From positions 809,101,660 through 809,165,659 of the forward strand of contig CM060919.1 in assembly GCA_030737875.1 (NCBI GenBank): 64,000 nucleotides of DNA. The letters are read 5' to 3'. Positions 34,331 to 47,100 of this stretch are shown piece after piece. The notes beneath the pieces are model-generated. The model was given only the letters and a program-made list of their open reading frames with translations. It was not told where the DNA came from and made no database searches. A program made the translations under genes and the position numbers. The stretch's first letter is position 1, and each line of letters starts with the position of its first letter. The DNA is from Allium sativum. Lineage: Eukaryota; Streptophyta; Magnoliopsida; Asparagales; Amaryllidaceae.

Positions 34331-35744
34331 AACTAATTCTAATAATTGATAATTGTAACACTATAATCTCATGCTTTTTTCGTTATAAAACATTCTCATG
34401 TTTCTCTCTGCACAAATATGATAAATCGACAATATCTTGCATGATGTTTTCATTCAAAAATTTGATTTAAGCTCTTGACTTTCCTCTAAAAGATCTACAA
34501 TAACTGCATGAACAGTTCTCATTTTCGGTAGGCAAAAAGAGATGATGTATTTTTGTAGTTACAATGGAAAAACAACTGTTTATAAGTTTCATTCTTTCTG
34601 CTACACAGTGGACAATGAATATCAAGTTGGAAAAACAGTCTGCTACTTTGAAACTCATCAGTGTTATAGTTGTTACTGTTGTGATACAAACATTATACAA
34701 CAACTGGAATTGCATTGAGGCGCTCATACTTATTTAATTTTAGTATTAGCAGATAGTATTATTTGGTTTCACTACTATGGTTTAATAATGAATTACATGT
34801 TTTAATGATTTAATAATTTTTTTGTCATGTGCAGCTCGAATAATTCAAAATAATCGCAGTACATATACCATAACATGCCTGAACTTAGAAAGCATCTTAT
34901 TTTTAATAGTTTATTATACTTAATAATTTAAGAGTTCAATCCATAAATATATGAACGATTAAGGAGCATGATTATTGACTGTATTATGAGACATATTGAT
35001 GACTTAAGTTTATATTCATGAGGTTATCATGAGACATCTGTACCATTAATTAAGAAAACAAATATATGAGTATTATGGATGTTTGATTAATGGTTATATT
35101 ATGTGATATATTAATGGCTTAATTTAGTTTATATTTATGTTAATTAGCTTGCTTTGCACACTTAAGAAGCTACTAATATGGTCTTTTCTTGCAATTAATC
35201 CAAGTGTATGAAGAAATCTGGGCTTAGATGCTCTTATTCACTTCTTAAATGCATATCAGTAACTGGATTTCTGTATGAGTATTGATAAAAAGATGTTTGC
35301 TTTGTGATTTTTAACTTATCTATTTAGAATGGTTGATTTGAAAGGTGGTTAAAAGAAGGAGATGGTTGCTGTATTATTTTTTGTGAACAAACCTGAATCT
35401 CTCATTTAGGGTTCATACGAAGATGCATTTTCTTTCATATACGACAACTTACATGGTTGCTTCTTTTTTGGTAAATCATCTTCAAGTTCAAGACCATGTT
35501 CTTTTTTTCATTATCTTTTCCAAAACTGTAATTTTGTTAATGTCATTGCAATGTAGGAAAAAATGATACACCTTTATGGAAATTGAATTTATTTTGTTGA
35601 GCTTAAATTTAACACTTCATCATTTGTGTTAAATAACTTTTTGTTTACCTTAAAAAGCTTGGCAATAGTCTAACGTCACTCATATTAGAAATGCAAAAGA
35701 GATGACATCAGATTTTAGTGGCCATGGAACAACATCATTACTAT
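34331..35744. other. Non-coding A/T-rich stretch
   Basis: About 1.4 kb with no recognised gene or repeat. The longest reading frame (86 codons, minus strand, 34,467-34,727) shows no family resemblance and no coding context. Confidence 0.6.
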
Positions 35745-36247
35745 TGTTATGCAATGACAGTCGGAACAAAGCCCCCCTTCCTTGCACGCATATGAGCTGG
35801 CACACAACTCTCATATAACAAAAGTAATCTCTGATGTTACGTGCCTACCAGCTCATATTTGTACACAATTCCTTTGATATATTCCGTGATGTGGGACTAT
35901 TAATTCTAATCCATCATTCCTCCTTAACAACATGAGAGGCAATCCTAACAGTCTTCCCCTTGACTCGCATCCTACGCGTATCTTTTGAGAGCACTGCCCT
36001 GCCTGCATGGCCCAGTCCGTAACCTTCGGCTCCGATACCACTGTTATGTAACGACGGTCGGAACAAAGCCCCTTTTCCTTGCATACATATGAGCTGACAC
36101 ACAACTCTCATATAACAAAAGGAATCCCTGATGTTACGTGCCTGCTAGCTCATATTTGTACACAATTCCTTTGATATATTCCGTGATGTGGGACTATTAA
36201 TTCCAATCCATCATTCCTTCTTAACAACATGCGAGATAATCCTAACA
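35745..36247 (-). mobile_element. TRIM-type miniature LTR element, copy 2 (minus strand), structurally complete
   Basis: 503 bp: LTRs 35,745-35,950 and 36,042-36,247, each exactly 206 bp, running TGTTAGGATT to CATAACA in sense. The 91-bp internal region starts with a primer site TGGTATCGGAGCCGAAGG and ends with the purine tract AAGGGGAAGAC next to the 3' LTR. The flanks ACTAT (35,740-35,744) and GCTAT (36,248-36,252) match at 4 of 5 positions, a probable target duplication with one change. No coding capacity. I see no 5S rRNA-like segment in the LTR, so it is not obviously a Cassandra-type TRIM. Confidence 0.93.
36029..36041 (-). promoter_or_regulatory. Primer-binding site of TRIM copy 2
   Basis: Minus strand GTGGTATCGGAGC directly after the 5' LTR. 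It is the initiator-Met type with one A to G change compared with copy 1. Confidence 0.8.
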
Positions 36248-37481
36248 GCTATTACTTTTTCCTTATGTATTTACAATTTAAAGTGATTTTGCGATTCTGT
36301 CTATACATCAATCGCTACCATTATTTAAGACTCACATGTCCTATGTCTTAGTGTAATTAAATCACAATTTTGACTATTTGAGTTCACAAAAAGTACTAAA
36401 GCACTACTATCTTCAACTAAGAGCAATGTACACTTTTTTGAACTTGCACTTATGTTGAAATGGAGATCAATTGTAACTGATATAGTAATGGACAGTAAAT
36501 GAAATTGAAACAATCTATGTTGAAATAAAATGAATATAAATAAAATAAATGAACGTGAGAAAAACAAATAAATGTCCACCTTGAATATGAATGATTAGAT
36601 GAAGGAGAATTTCGATGGTCGAGTAAATGATGAACAGTAGTTAATAAACTATAACAGGCAATAATGAAACAATTTAACGTCAAACAACTCCAAATTCATC
36701 CGCTCATTAAATATTCTATGGTAAAATATTCTGATTTGACTTACAAGCCAACTTCGTCCGTAAAGTATGAACAACGAGTTGAAAATATATATTTCATGGG
36801 CTTTGAAATTTCTATTTCAGTTACCCAAAAATGTAAATCTATAGAAGAACATAAAGATTGATTTAAACAAGGTAATGCATGACTATAAATACCATATTTA
36901 TCACATTCATCCATATAATAAAGTTAATATGATCACATAATTCATTATCAATTCTTAACACTAATCATTCTTCTCTATTGACAGTTGTAACATCAGAAAA
37001 TAGAGATTCATTGCATATTGTTTGCTAACTATCTTCTTAACTCCATTTAAATCCACATTTAGATCAGATCAAATCTGAAATCTAATTAGATTTGAAATCA
37101 AAAATTGTTGCACTTTCTGGTATAGAATCCCAAACAAAGTGTTTGGTTATTGAATATCTCAGGTATCTTTGTAATTTAACTATGTACGTATCATTGTGTT
37201 TCATTTCTTATTTGTGAATTGATTGTACTATTTTATTACTAACTCATTAGGTGCTGCATCCATTTTTTTTTTCATTAGCCTATTGAATATATGGTACAAT
37301 TAGTGATGTTTTGATTATTAAATGTCCTGCTTCTTTCATCAAAGAATATTTTTTTTTGTAATTCATACAATATATAAAATAACATATCCTAAGTTTTTGA
37401 AACCTGCATAACCAATAAGTTTATGCTTGGAAATAATCAGCATTTATTACATTCAAAAACTACGTATAAAATGTTTGGAAA
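36248..37481. other. Non-coding stretch
   Basis: About 1.2 kb of A/T-rich DNA with no recognised gene, terminal repeat or tandem structure. Short frames on both strands look random. Confidence 0.55.
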
Positions 37482-37489
37482 CGTACATG

Positions 37490-37887
37490 CAGGGCCGACC
37501 CTGAGTATTTATGGGCCTAGTGCGGAACCAAAATTTTGAGCCCTTAATTTTTTTTTAATGAAATTGAACTTAAATGAAAATGTGTTTTTTCTACTGTGCA
37601 TCTCCATTGAGAAAATTGCGTGTTTCAGCAAACTCATAAAGTTTTTACCCACATTTTCAATCTGTCAACTGAAGATCCACACAAGCCACATCTCTATTTT
37701 AATATATTGATTGATGCCAACAAAGCATACAATCATATCTACTTTTACGTAGATAAATTACTATCAAGTACATGCATCCTGAAAAGAAAAATAGCTCTAG
37801 TAAAAGTAATACAGTTTTTTTTTGGGTCTCCTGACCTAATGGGCCGTATGTGGTCGCACGGCTCGCACTAGTCCAGGGTCGGCCCTA
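37490..37887. mobile_element. Non-autonomous hAT element with 8-bp target duplication
   Basis: 398 bp with inverted ends CAGGGCCGACCCTG (left) and CCAGGGTCGGCCCTA (right; one terminal mismatch). It is flanked by a perfect 8-bp direct repeat CGTACATG (37,482-37,489 and 37,888-37,895). CAGGG-type ends with an 8-bp duplication are diagnostic of the hAT superfamily. The interior carries no transposase, so it must have moved with enzyme from an autonomous relative. Confidence 0.93.
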
Positions 37888-38064
37888 CGTACATGTAATT
37901 ACAAAAAAGATGTTTGTTTGGAAATAAATTGGAGTTTGATTGCAAAATTTTCATATCACGCGATTCATGTCATGTAGATCTACCATAGATAGTCCACACG
38001 TGGTTGAATTAATGCATACATATTATGATTAGATGTCAACCCACTTAATACAAGCCCACATGGC

Positions 38065-38239
38065 GTTCCGCTACACCTCTCATATTGCACGTGAATTCTT
38101 CTTTTGAATATTAGTCAATCATTCAGATTTTAATATTCTTTATTAGTGAAAAGAGAGAGAAAGAAAGAATATTAAAATCGAAATGAGTGACTGAAATTCA
38201 GGGGAAAATTGACGTGCAATATAAAAGCTGTAGCGGAAC
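38065..38239. mobile_element. Fold-back MITE-like element
   Basis: A 175-bp imperfect palindrome. The left arm GTTCCGCTACACCTCTCATA with TTGCACGTGAATTC is mirrored by the right arm ending TGTAGCGGAAC. The arms extend ~80 bp each, through AGATTTTAATATTCTTT and its inverse. No convincing target duplication is seen, so the superfamily is not assigned. Confidence 0.7.
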
Positions 38240-38558
38240 ACTGCACTTAAAACAAATTAAAAAATACAAAATCTTAGCCACATATTTAATTTGTCTTTAT
38301 GAGAAGTGGAAATCGGGGGTAATTCGATGATTTAGATTTTGTATCTTCCCATTTATGTCAAATTTCTCTGTGTGTATGTGTGTATATAGAGAGAGAGACA
38401 CACAAAAATATTTATAAGTGGGCTTTCTCTTGCTTGATGGTCTTTGCTGTCCATATGTCTCCGGTTGTGAACCCAAAAGCTTTATACTGGTTTGAGAATG
38501 TATACATAGCCTTCGATTGTTTCATTAAAACATATAGTATTTTTTTAAGAAGGGTTTT

Positions 38559-39436
38559 AGTGTATCTAATTTAAAAACAAGGGACAGATCCACAATTTAT
38601 ATTATTGGAAAGCAATTTTATAATCAGATAATCCTGTTATAATTTATTTTATGTTATTTATTATTACTGTTGTACATTTCGGTAATCTGTTTGTAAAAAA
38701 GCATATGTTGTAAATCTTGGTATGATGGAGGTAGGCTGTGATGCATCAAAATTGCAGGCCGTGGTTTCTTGATTAATGATGGAGGTAGGGAGTTGTATAT
38801 TTCAGTAATATATATCTCCTTCTCATTGTCTCGTCCGCTAAAGCCTGTTGGTGAAGCTTGGCAAAAGTATGGTTTCTTGATATTTTTAATTGACGACTGA
38901 TGAAAATTAGCTCAAATTTGGGCAACAGGTTGTACACAAAATGAATATCGGATTTTCAGGACTACTTTGTCATTGTGCACGGTATTTTTAAAAATTTAGA
39001 TTGAAGGACAAATTAAAATAAATAGATAAATGGGTTTAGCATTCTTATGTATAACTTAAGATGATATAGAAATAATATAATGATAAATGAATTCATCACG
39101 TAAATTAATTCACATCTTCAGACGGAGAGCAGCTTAAACCATATAATTCCTGTTAATAGTTATTTCTTCCTGTCATTTTTACTCTATCAAAATCCATACA
39201 ATAAGCACTAAATCAGTATCATACAGAAATATACAAGTGCGATAGATCCAAATGAATTTTGTGATCCATCCAGCAAATGTAATGGCCAACTCTAAAAGAA
39301 ATAGAATTTGAGTTCTTTTCATTTGTGTAGTGAAAAAAATACTTGTACCCTATACATTCATTCCTCACAATCAAGAAAACAAAGCCTTTCCAGAGCAATA
39401 ATGAAATTAGCCAGCATATATAGTGATGCTAAGCTG
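38559..39436. repeat. Direct duplication, left copy
   Basis: About 880 bp, highly similar to 41,603-42,434. Shared blocks include AAACAAGGGACA, GTAAATCTTGGTATGATGG, ATGCATCAAAATTGCAGGCC, GGTTGTACACAAAATG and GATGCTAAGCTGCAAAG. It carries an extra ~100 bp (38,605-38,705) absent from the right copy. No ORF is conserved between the copies. Confidence 0.9.
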
Positions 39437-40095
39437 CAAAGTAACATGAATATGTTGGGTCGTTAAATGCTAAGAAAATATCTATGTACTAAGTGCAGGC
39501 CCGGTTTTAGGTTACACCAGCCTGGCGGCGGCCTCGGGCAACACTCGGATGGAGGAATGACCATGATAGATGGCTAACATGATATAGTATTTTAGAGGAT
39601 ATTGTGTAATGTGGATATAAGGAGCTTGGTACTGCACGGCTTGTGTGCAGTGGAAATAAGGAGCTTTGTACCGCATGGGTTGTGCGTTCGAACCATGTTT
39701 TTATAGCCTGATCGTGAGTTAAAACGTGAGGACTCAAGGTCTAATATTTTAAAAGTCTGACCGATTGAACAGTCAAGAATCACACAAAATTGTTAATAGT
39801 GAAAATGTGAATAATCAAGTTTTATGCGTACTCAAACAAATGAATAATAAAGTATGAAAGTCATAAATTTATTCACTAACATTAATAGACAGCATGATAT
39901 AATTAAATAGTAAGGGCACAAACAAACACACATGTTTTTTAGAGCGAAGTGGTAAAATTTATGGTTTTGATGTTGGAACAGTTATAATTTTGTAGAAATA
40001 TTTTAGTTGTTATTTTCAAAATAATACAAAAGATGAAATAATCAGAGAGAATTACACAATAAGTAGTGGGAAAAAACGAGAAACCGTGGTCTAAC
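39437..40095. other. Non-coding DNA between duplication and LTR
   Basis: About 0.66 kb. A G/C-rich patch at 39,498-39,545 (AGGCCCGGTTTTAGG, GGCGGCGGCCTCGGGC) recalls the edge of some plant hAT elements, but I could not find the matching inverted end. A ~45-bp imperfect repeat around ATAAGGAGCTT(G/T)GTAC occurs at 39,610-39,680. Confidence 0.5.
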
Positions 40096-41420
40096 TGTAA
40101 TATCCCGGAAAATTCGAACCAATTTAAAAAATTTATTTTGGCAATTTTAATGAATTTTGGATATTTAAAATGATTATTTTAAATAATAACGACGAGAAAT
40201 TTACCTTGAATAGAATTAGAATGTATATATTTACTTGAATCGAAGTTAGAATATTCATATTTATTTTTAATTATAAAAGGAATTGAAAATGGCGCGGTAG
40301 TTTGAAAATTCGATTTCAAATTTCAAATGAATGTACATGATTCAAAATAAACCAGATTTTAGAGAAACTAAAAATATTAGAATCTGTTTGAGAATATCTT
40401 TCCAACGAATCCGAAAAATTGAAATTTCGTAGCGGGAATAAAAGGTTATGCCCAGTTGAAAATTCAGAATAGTCGCTTTGGAATTTTGGCCCTTAAAAAT
40501 AGTCATTTTGCAAACGACCTCTATTTTCGACGATACCACTTTTGTTAGATCCAGGATGTCAAATTATTGTTAGATTCCAATTTTCATAATTTTCTGAATC
40601 AATATGTGAGCGTGGCAAAAGAAAACGTGTTTTAACAGTTTTAGTCAATTTGGATCGAACAGAAAATGGTCATTTTTTAAACGGTCTCCAAATTTACTGA
40701 AATTAGTTTTATTAGGACCGTATCATCAATAGGAAATTAGAAATATTTTTTGGGAATTTTTAGAGTCCATATGTAGCCTCGGAATTGGGTTACGAAACAT
40801 ATCCCATTGTATTCAGAATGAGGGTATTTAGGCAGAGGCGACAGTCGTTGGGTCTTATCAGGGGTTTGTATTAAAAAGCTACTTTTTGAAATTTAAAATA
40901 AAATAATATAATTATAAACAACCCCTCCTTTTTCCTAATACAAGTCAACCCCATACCCTTTCTCCCCCAAAATCAAAGCACCCGCATCGTTCAGAAGAAG
41001 AAACTCGCTCCCTTAAAAACCTCACGCCGCCCTACACATCGGAACCCCACTGCGCCTCTCCCGCCTCCCCTGACAACGGCCGCCTCCACCAAAGTCCCTC
41101 TGACGCCCTCCTCTCTCTACTCTCTCCCTCTTCTGAAACTCCAACCCCAAACGCACGGAGACAGCTATGCCGCCCCCTCTCGGACCCGCCATCTGAAGCC
41201 GCGACACCCTCACCCCCTCCAGGCCTCACGCCGCCGCCTACACCGCCCCCACAGCCACCCAATTCCAACCAAGAACCCTTCTCCTTAATAAAAATCATTT
41301 TTTTTTAATTTTCTACAATTGCAAATACCACCCTGAAGCCGCAAACCAGCCGGAGCACCTCCAATCGAGCATCGAAATTCGCCGGAAACCCTAGATAAAA
41401 AATAAGTGAACTTTCTGATT
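40096..41420 (+). mobile_element. Truncated gypsy-like LTR (plus strand)
   Basis: It starts TGTAATATCCCGGAAAATTC, the typical opening of plant chromovirus LTRs. A TATA-like box (ATAATTATAAAC, near 40,910) lies ~0.8 kb in, followed by a C-rich leader-like stretch (40,920-41,300). It has no matching terminus and no internal coding region, so it is a remnant. The right boundary is approximate. Open frames in the C-rich part are compositional. Confidence 0.6.
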
Positions 41421-41487
41421 TTTATTCTTTGATTTCACATATAGTTATTGCATAAAAATTGGATTTATATCTATATGGTAGCAATAA

Positions 41488-41553
41488 TCAAAGATGTGAT
41501 TTTTATATGATCAAAGATGTGATTTTTATATGATCAAAGAAGTGATTTTTATA
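41488..41553. repeat. Short tandem repeat, ~27 bp unit
   Basis: GATCAAAGATGTGATTTTTA and a few more bases, repeated three times with minor changes. Confidence 0.85.
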
Positions 41554-41602
41554 CATATACTAGCGAAATAAAAATATGATTTTTATTTATGTGGAGTAAT
41601 AA

Positions 41603-42434
41603 AAATATAATTTGAAAACAAGGGACATAACCAAATTTTATATAATGGTGTAAATCTTGGTATGATGGAGGTAGGCTGTGATGCATCAAAATTGCAGGCC
41701 GTGGTTTCTTGATTAATGATGGAGGTAGGCAGTTGTATATTTCAGTAATATATATCTCCTTCTCATTGTCTTGTCCGCTAAAGCTTGTTGGTGAAGCTTG
41801 GCAAAAGGATGGTTTCTTGATATTTTTAATTGACAACTGATGAAAATTAGCTCAAAATTGGGCAACCGGTTGTACACAAAATGCATATCGGAATTTTCAG
41901 GACTTCTATGTCTTTGGGCACGGTATTTTAAAAAATTTAGACTGAAGGGCAAATTAAAGTAAATAAATAAATGGGTTTATCATTTTCTATTATATATATA
42001 GAAATATTATAATAATAAGTGAATTTATCATTCTTATGTATAACTTAAGATGATATAGAAATAATATAATGATAAATGAATTTATCCTGTAAATTAGTTC
42101 ACATCTTCAGATGGAGAGCAGCTTAAATCATATAATTCCTGTTAATAGTTATTTCTTCCTGTCATTTTTACTCTATCAAAATCCATACAATTAATAAGCA
42201 CTAAATCGGTATCATACAGAAATATACAAGTGCGATCGATCCAAATGAATTTTGTGATCCATCCAGCAAATGTAATGGCCAACTCTAAAAGAAATAGAAT
42301 TTGAGTTCTTTTCATTTGTGTAGTGAAAAAGCTACCTGTACCCTATACATTCATTCCTCACAATCAAGTAAACAAAGCCTTTCCAGAACAATAATGAAAC
42401 TAGCCAGCATATATAGTGATGCTAAGCTGCAAAG
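41603..42434. repeat. Direct duplication, right copy
   Basis: Same orientation as 38,559-39,436. It lacks the ~100-bp segment of the left copy near its start and has a ~50-bp A/T insertion near 41,975-42,025. By-eye identity over the aligned part is well above 90%. Confidence 0.9.
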
Positions 42435-44098
42435 GCAAATGAAAGTTTTAGAGGTTCTTCCAATACGACTGAGTCACTGAAGAGATGCAAGAATACATTA
42501 AAATCTTTACTTGATTCTTTTTCCTTTAAATCGTGTTTTTCTACATGCCGAACTGCCGGTTAAAATATAATAATTTGCTGAAACAACTGCTATATTATAA
42601 AAACTATCTGCGCACAGTACATAAACAAGGGGTACATACATATGATATACACAAGTACAGAAACAAGGGGTTCATCAGTATGTACACACATATATACACT
42701 GTTGATTATGTTCCTTTTCCCATAATTAAATCTACTTTCACTTGAAGTGTCAAAATGAAAAACTTATACTATCCAACATATTGAAACTGAAAGTATATGA
42801 TCCAACTTCATGATGAAAGAGACATCTGCTTCATTCATTTATTGTGCAACCGAAGCGGAACATCACTTTGCAATTTGGTCAATGCATGGTGTGAACAGGG
42901 TGTGCATGTAGAAGGAATGTGGAAAGTAGGGTTATAAGGTTTCCAGAAGATTACTAATATGAAGTCACGGGTAGATAATTATGGTTTGGTGGCTTTGTAT
43001 GCGTTGTGGGCACGTCCATAATTTCCATTTTTATTGACATTATTATGGGGTTATCTTTAAATTTACTCTTCCACAAGTTAGATATATTTGCCCTGTTACA
43101 ATTAATGAATGTACTGAATTATGATTGATATTTTCAACCTTTCCTTTTAAGTTTCCTTCCTTATTGTCACTAACCAGGCGAAGTCAATATTAACCTGTTA
43201 AAAAGGTTATTTAATTATTTTTTTGGAAAATATTTAAGGATTTTAGGAACGGGTGTACCTTCTTAATTATAATCACCGTATTTCTTTATTTCTTTATTTA
43301 TTTTAGAAATACTGATGTAGCCATTTTTCTCCAATAAATGTTGCATATGCATTTCTGTCAAATGTTGCATATTTTTCTCCAACTTTTGCTGCCTGCTTCA
43401 AATTTTCAAATTTAATAACTATATTTATTCAAACATTACATTATTACAAAAAATCATAAAAAAGACTGATAAACATTGCATATAAATGAAAAATATATCA
43501 TTTCCAGTAAAATTGCAGAAATATTGCAACTATATAGAAAAATTGCAAATATTTTTGAACTTTTAAGATACGCTGAGACATGTTTGAAATAAATTGTGAG
43601 ATTTTTGCAGATATATGAGCATTTATTCACAGTACGTGCAGGCATTTCAGCTACTTCTTTTCATTTATATAATTCATTATGAAATAATTGCTGATATGTC
43701 TGCAATTATTCAAAATAATTGCAGATATTTTAGCAATTTATTTTCCCTTTTCCGTATAAACAATACCCTATGCAATTTTGACTAATATATTAGCACTTTT
43801 TTACAATAAGTGCACACACTTTAGTATGTTTTTATTTTTCAAAACACATTTGTTAATATTTACAATATTTTGAATTTTTTTATAGGGTAACAAAAAAAAT
43901 CACAAAAAAATATTGTTATAGTGAACCAAAGACTCGTTTTACAATCAAACTTTGGGGAGGATTAGCTTTACATTATGTTTCATTTTAAGGATGCCTCCTT
44001 AATTTCCATTATCAAATAAGTCATTTTATTTTTTTATTATTAGCTTTCCCATGACACTTTTTGAATTTTTCTATCAGGTACTGCATTTTATGTATGTC
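42435..44098. other. Non-coding stretch
   Basis: About 1.7 kb of A/T-rich DNA. At 43,330-43,760 the word ATTGCA or TTGCAGATAT recurs irregularly, but no clean period emerges. No gene recognised. Confidence 0.5.
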
Positions 44099-44101
44099 TT
44101 T

Positions 44102-47100
44102 CGCTAAAAGAGAAACAGTAAATGCCAACGGCTAGGGGCCATTGGCGGCCATTGTAAAAGCCGTTGGTCATGCTGTTGTTATACGGATCAACGACTATCA
44201 ACGATAGGCAACGCATATTTCCAACGGCTTCCAACTTCCTTACATTGCCACGTGGATTTTTTTTCTGGCCAAAGAAACGTTGGAAGGTGTTGAAAATCAT
44301 TGAAGTTTACCGTGGATAGCCGTTGGAGACCGTTGAAAATCAATGACCAATAAGTCGTTGTCTGGCGTTGTAAGCCGTTGAAAATCTAGATAATTTTTTT
44401 TACAGAACAGAAACTGCACGCTTCTAGCTACACAAATATATACATCGATGACAACAACTCCATTTTGAGTATATAAATCTCAGTCACAATCAAATATTCA
44501 CCCAAATACCATAATATACGAAAATCAAACACATAACACAAACTAATATTTACATAGAAACAACCCAATATATACAATCATGTCCAAACCATGTCATCAT
44601 CAACAAAAACCTCCATCACCAAGTCCACAGCATCATCAACAACACAACATCCATATATATACAACCATGATCATAAATGTATCAAGCCTCACCAACCCTC
44701 ATAGCATATATAATGAAAAACAAACTAACCTCAGCTCTCTCCACCAGAAGATGATGGTGGCGTATCGTACCGAGTAATGAACTCCGCCACCTAACGGTTA
44801 AGCTGCTTCATCTGCTCCTCGCAGCGACGATCGCGCTCATGAAGCTCTTCAATCTCTTCTCGGAGCTGATTGATTTTCTCCTTATCCTGAGCCCTCTGGT
44901 AGGTCTGCTGAGATGTCTGAACCTGTATATAATTTTAGATTTTCATAATAGAAGGAGTTATAATTAGATTGATATACTATTAATGCTAGTCTCATATTAA
45001 AATAAAATACAACATATACTTCACAATTATTTGTCTAAAATTTTACTAATAGCAATTGGAATAAATTTCAGTTTTTATTATAAATTTTAGTTTTGATACC
45101 GCTACATTGTCAAAACCATATCGTCTACTCCGGGTATGTGGATCCATGACGACATCAAATGTCTTATCCTCATCCTTCTTAGTCAACTCAGTCCTCCCAC
45201 TAGAATCCAGAATCAGCTCCCTCTGTTCCTGAAATTTTTCCTGTTAAATAAAAAACAATTGAATTTAGATTACACTATAATTAAATTATAGCTAATTTAA
45301 ATTAACTATGTTATACTTACATATGTCTTACGCGCCTTGGCATTGTGGTCCCAAGAGTAGGAAACAGAGTCTATGTCATCGAACTCAGGCAATGCATGGG
45401 TATGCTTAAATACATCCCAGTACGACACAAGAACACCACGCTGTTTCTCCTGAAAAAAGTGTGTATATATATATACATATGCGTGTGCGTGTGTGTGTGT
45501 AAATTAAAACTTAATGTTAAATCAACTATTAATTTTAACAACTTATAAATTAAAATCTTTAACTATGTAATTAATAATATACCAGGTCCTCGCGATGGTG
45601 CTGAAACATGTTAGACCCACCCAGATGTGTAACTGGATTCTTGCTCTTGTTTGCCGCATTTCTCACGGAGTTGGCCTATACATTTAAATTAAAAAAATGT
45701 TTTATTCTAAATTATATATTAATTGAATTGAAAATTTTAAATTAAATTTGTAGTAACTTTACCAGAAACTCGTCATCATTATTCCAGTAAGTAACTCATC
45801 CCACACCTTCTCGCTCATCCAGTCAGATTTTTCTCCCACTTGATTTTATGACGTTCATCGTCTCCCTGTAATTTTCTACCACTCTAGAGTTCCAGTGGCG
45901 CTTGACGAGGTCTAAATCGGTCTCCCTGAGATCCACAACTCTCAACATTTTTTTAAAAATAGCACAAATATGAACTGATCAAATAGGAGCATCATTACTT
46001 AATTAATGTAATAAATGATATAGCACACGTACATACCAAAAAATCCTGCCGTATCGTCTCTATGACCATGTCGGGTATCGGCGTCCATGTGGGCAACCAA
46101 TCAGTCATGCGAGCCTGATAAGCGCGTCTTGATATTTTCAAGACCGTGTTGGAAGGCTCCAACTCAAAAAACTCTGTTTAAAAAAAACATTTCATGGCAA
46201 CTGAAACAACAATTTACATAATTTATTGTACATAAATTAAACTGAGGATTTTCTTTCAAAGGACAAACTTTGCAAAATTTTTGGTGAAAAGTATGTAAAG
46301 TTTCAAAACTAGGAAGAATGACACATTTACACTAAAGGTGGAATTTAGGGGGCCCACTATCCTTTTTTCATTTACACTAACATTTGTCATTCTCACTAAA
46401 TTCTAAACTTTCCATATTTTTTACCAATTTTTTTGTTAAGTTTTGTTATTCTCCATATTTTCCACAATTAAATTTATACCCTTTGTTGGCTTTTAGCTTA
46501 AGCCACACCACATGACGGGCTAGCTTCTGTGATAGACCACTGCCATCGCCACCTACAGGATCTTGTGATGTCATACCTGTTACAAACAACAACATAACAT
46601 TACATAAAAGATCTATGTAAAACAAATAGTATGAGAGATAACATAAATAATATGGCATGACGTAACACAAATAATGTGGCATGACATAACACAAAAACAT
46701 GACATGATATAACATAAAAAATATGTTACTTCTTAATACAAACATAACATTACATTTCCATTTCCACTACACGTTTTAATAATATGTTACTTTTTAATAA
46801 TATGACATGATATAACTTAACATTACATAAAAGAGCCAAATTTTTATAAAACATAAACTTAAATATTTCCATTTCCACTACACGTTTTTGACAAATTAAA
46901 TATCGTTTTCAATGAATTGGGGCTCAACCAAATAAACAAATACATAGATTAATTACCAACTATATATACATACAACACTATATATATGCATATATACACA
47001 TATACAACTTAAACTAATTAAACCCTAGAATATCAACTTAAATAATTAAACCCTACATTAGCAACTAATTAACAACAGTAGACATACAAACATACAATCT

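Noticed and set aside
34467..34727. 86-codon minus-strand ORF with cysteines
   Set aside because: No recognisable motif, isolated in A/T-rich DNA, no supporting context.
35853..36111. Two overlapping ORFs
   Set aside because: Both fall inside TRIM copy 2, spanning LTR and primer site; the structure is explained by the TRIM.
39498..40095. Second hAT-like end (AGGCCCGGTTTTAGG ... GGCGGCCTCGGGC)
   Set aside because: No matching inverted terminus or 8-bp duplication found; left as unassigned DNA.
41022..41298. Glycine/arginine-rich ORFs on the minus strand
   Set aside because: Arise from the C-rich leader of a truncated plus-strand LTR; low-complexity composition, no homologous family recognised.
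43330..43760. Recurring ATTGCA words suggesting a satellite
   Set aside because: Spacing is irregular, with no period that survives inspection; probably A/T-rich composition.
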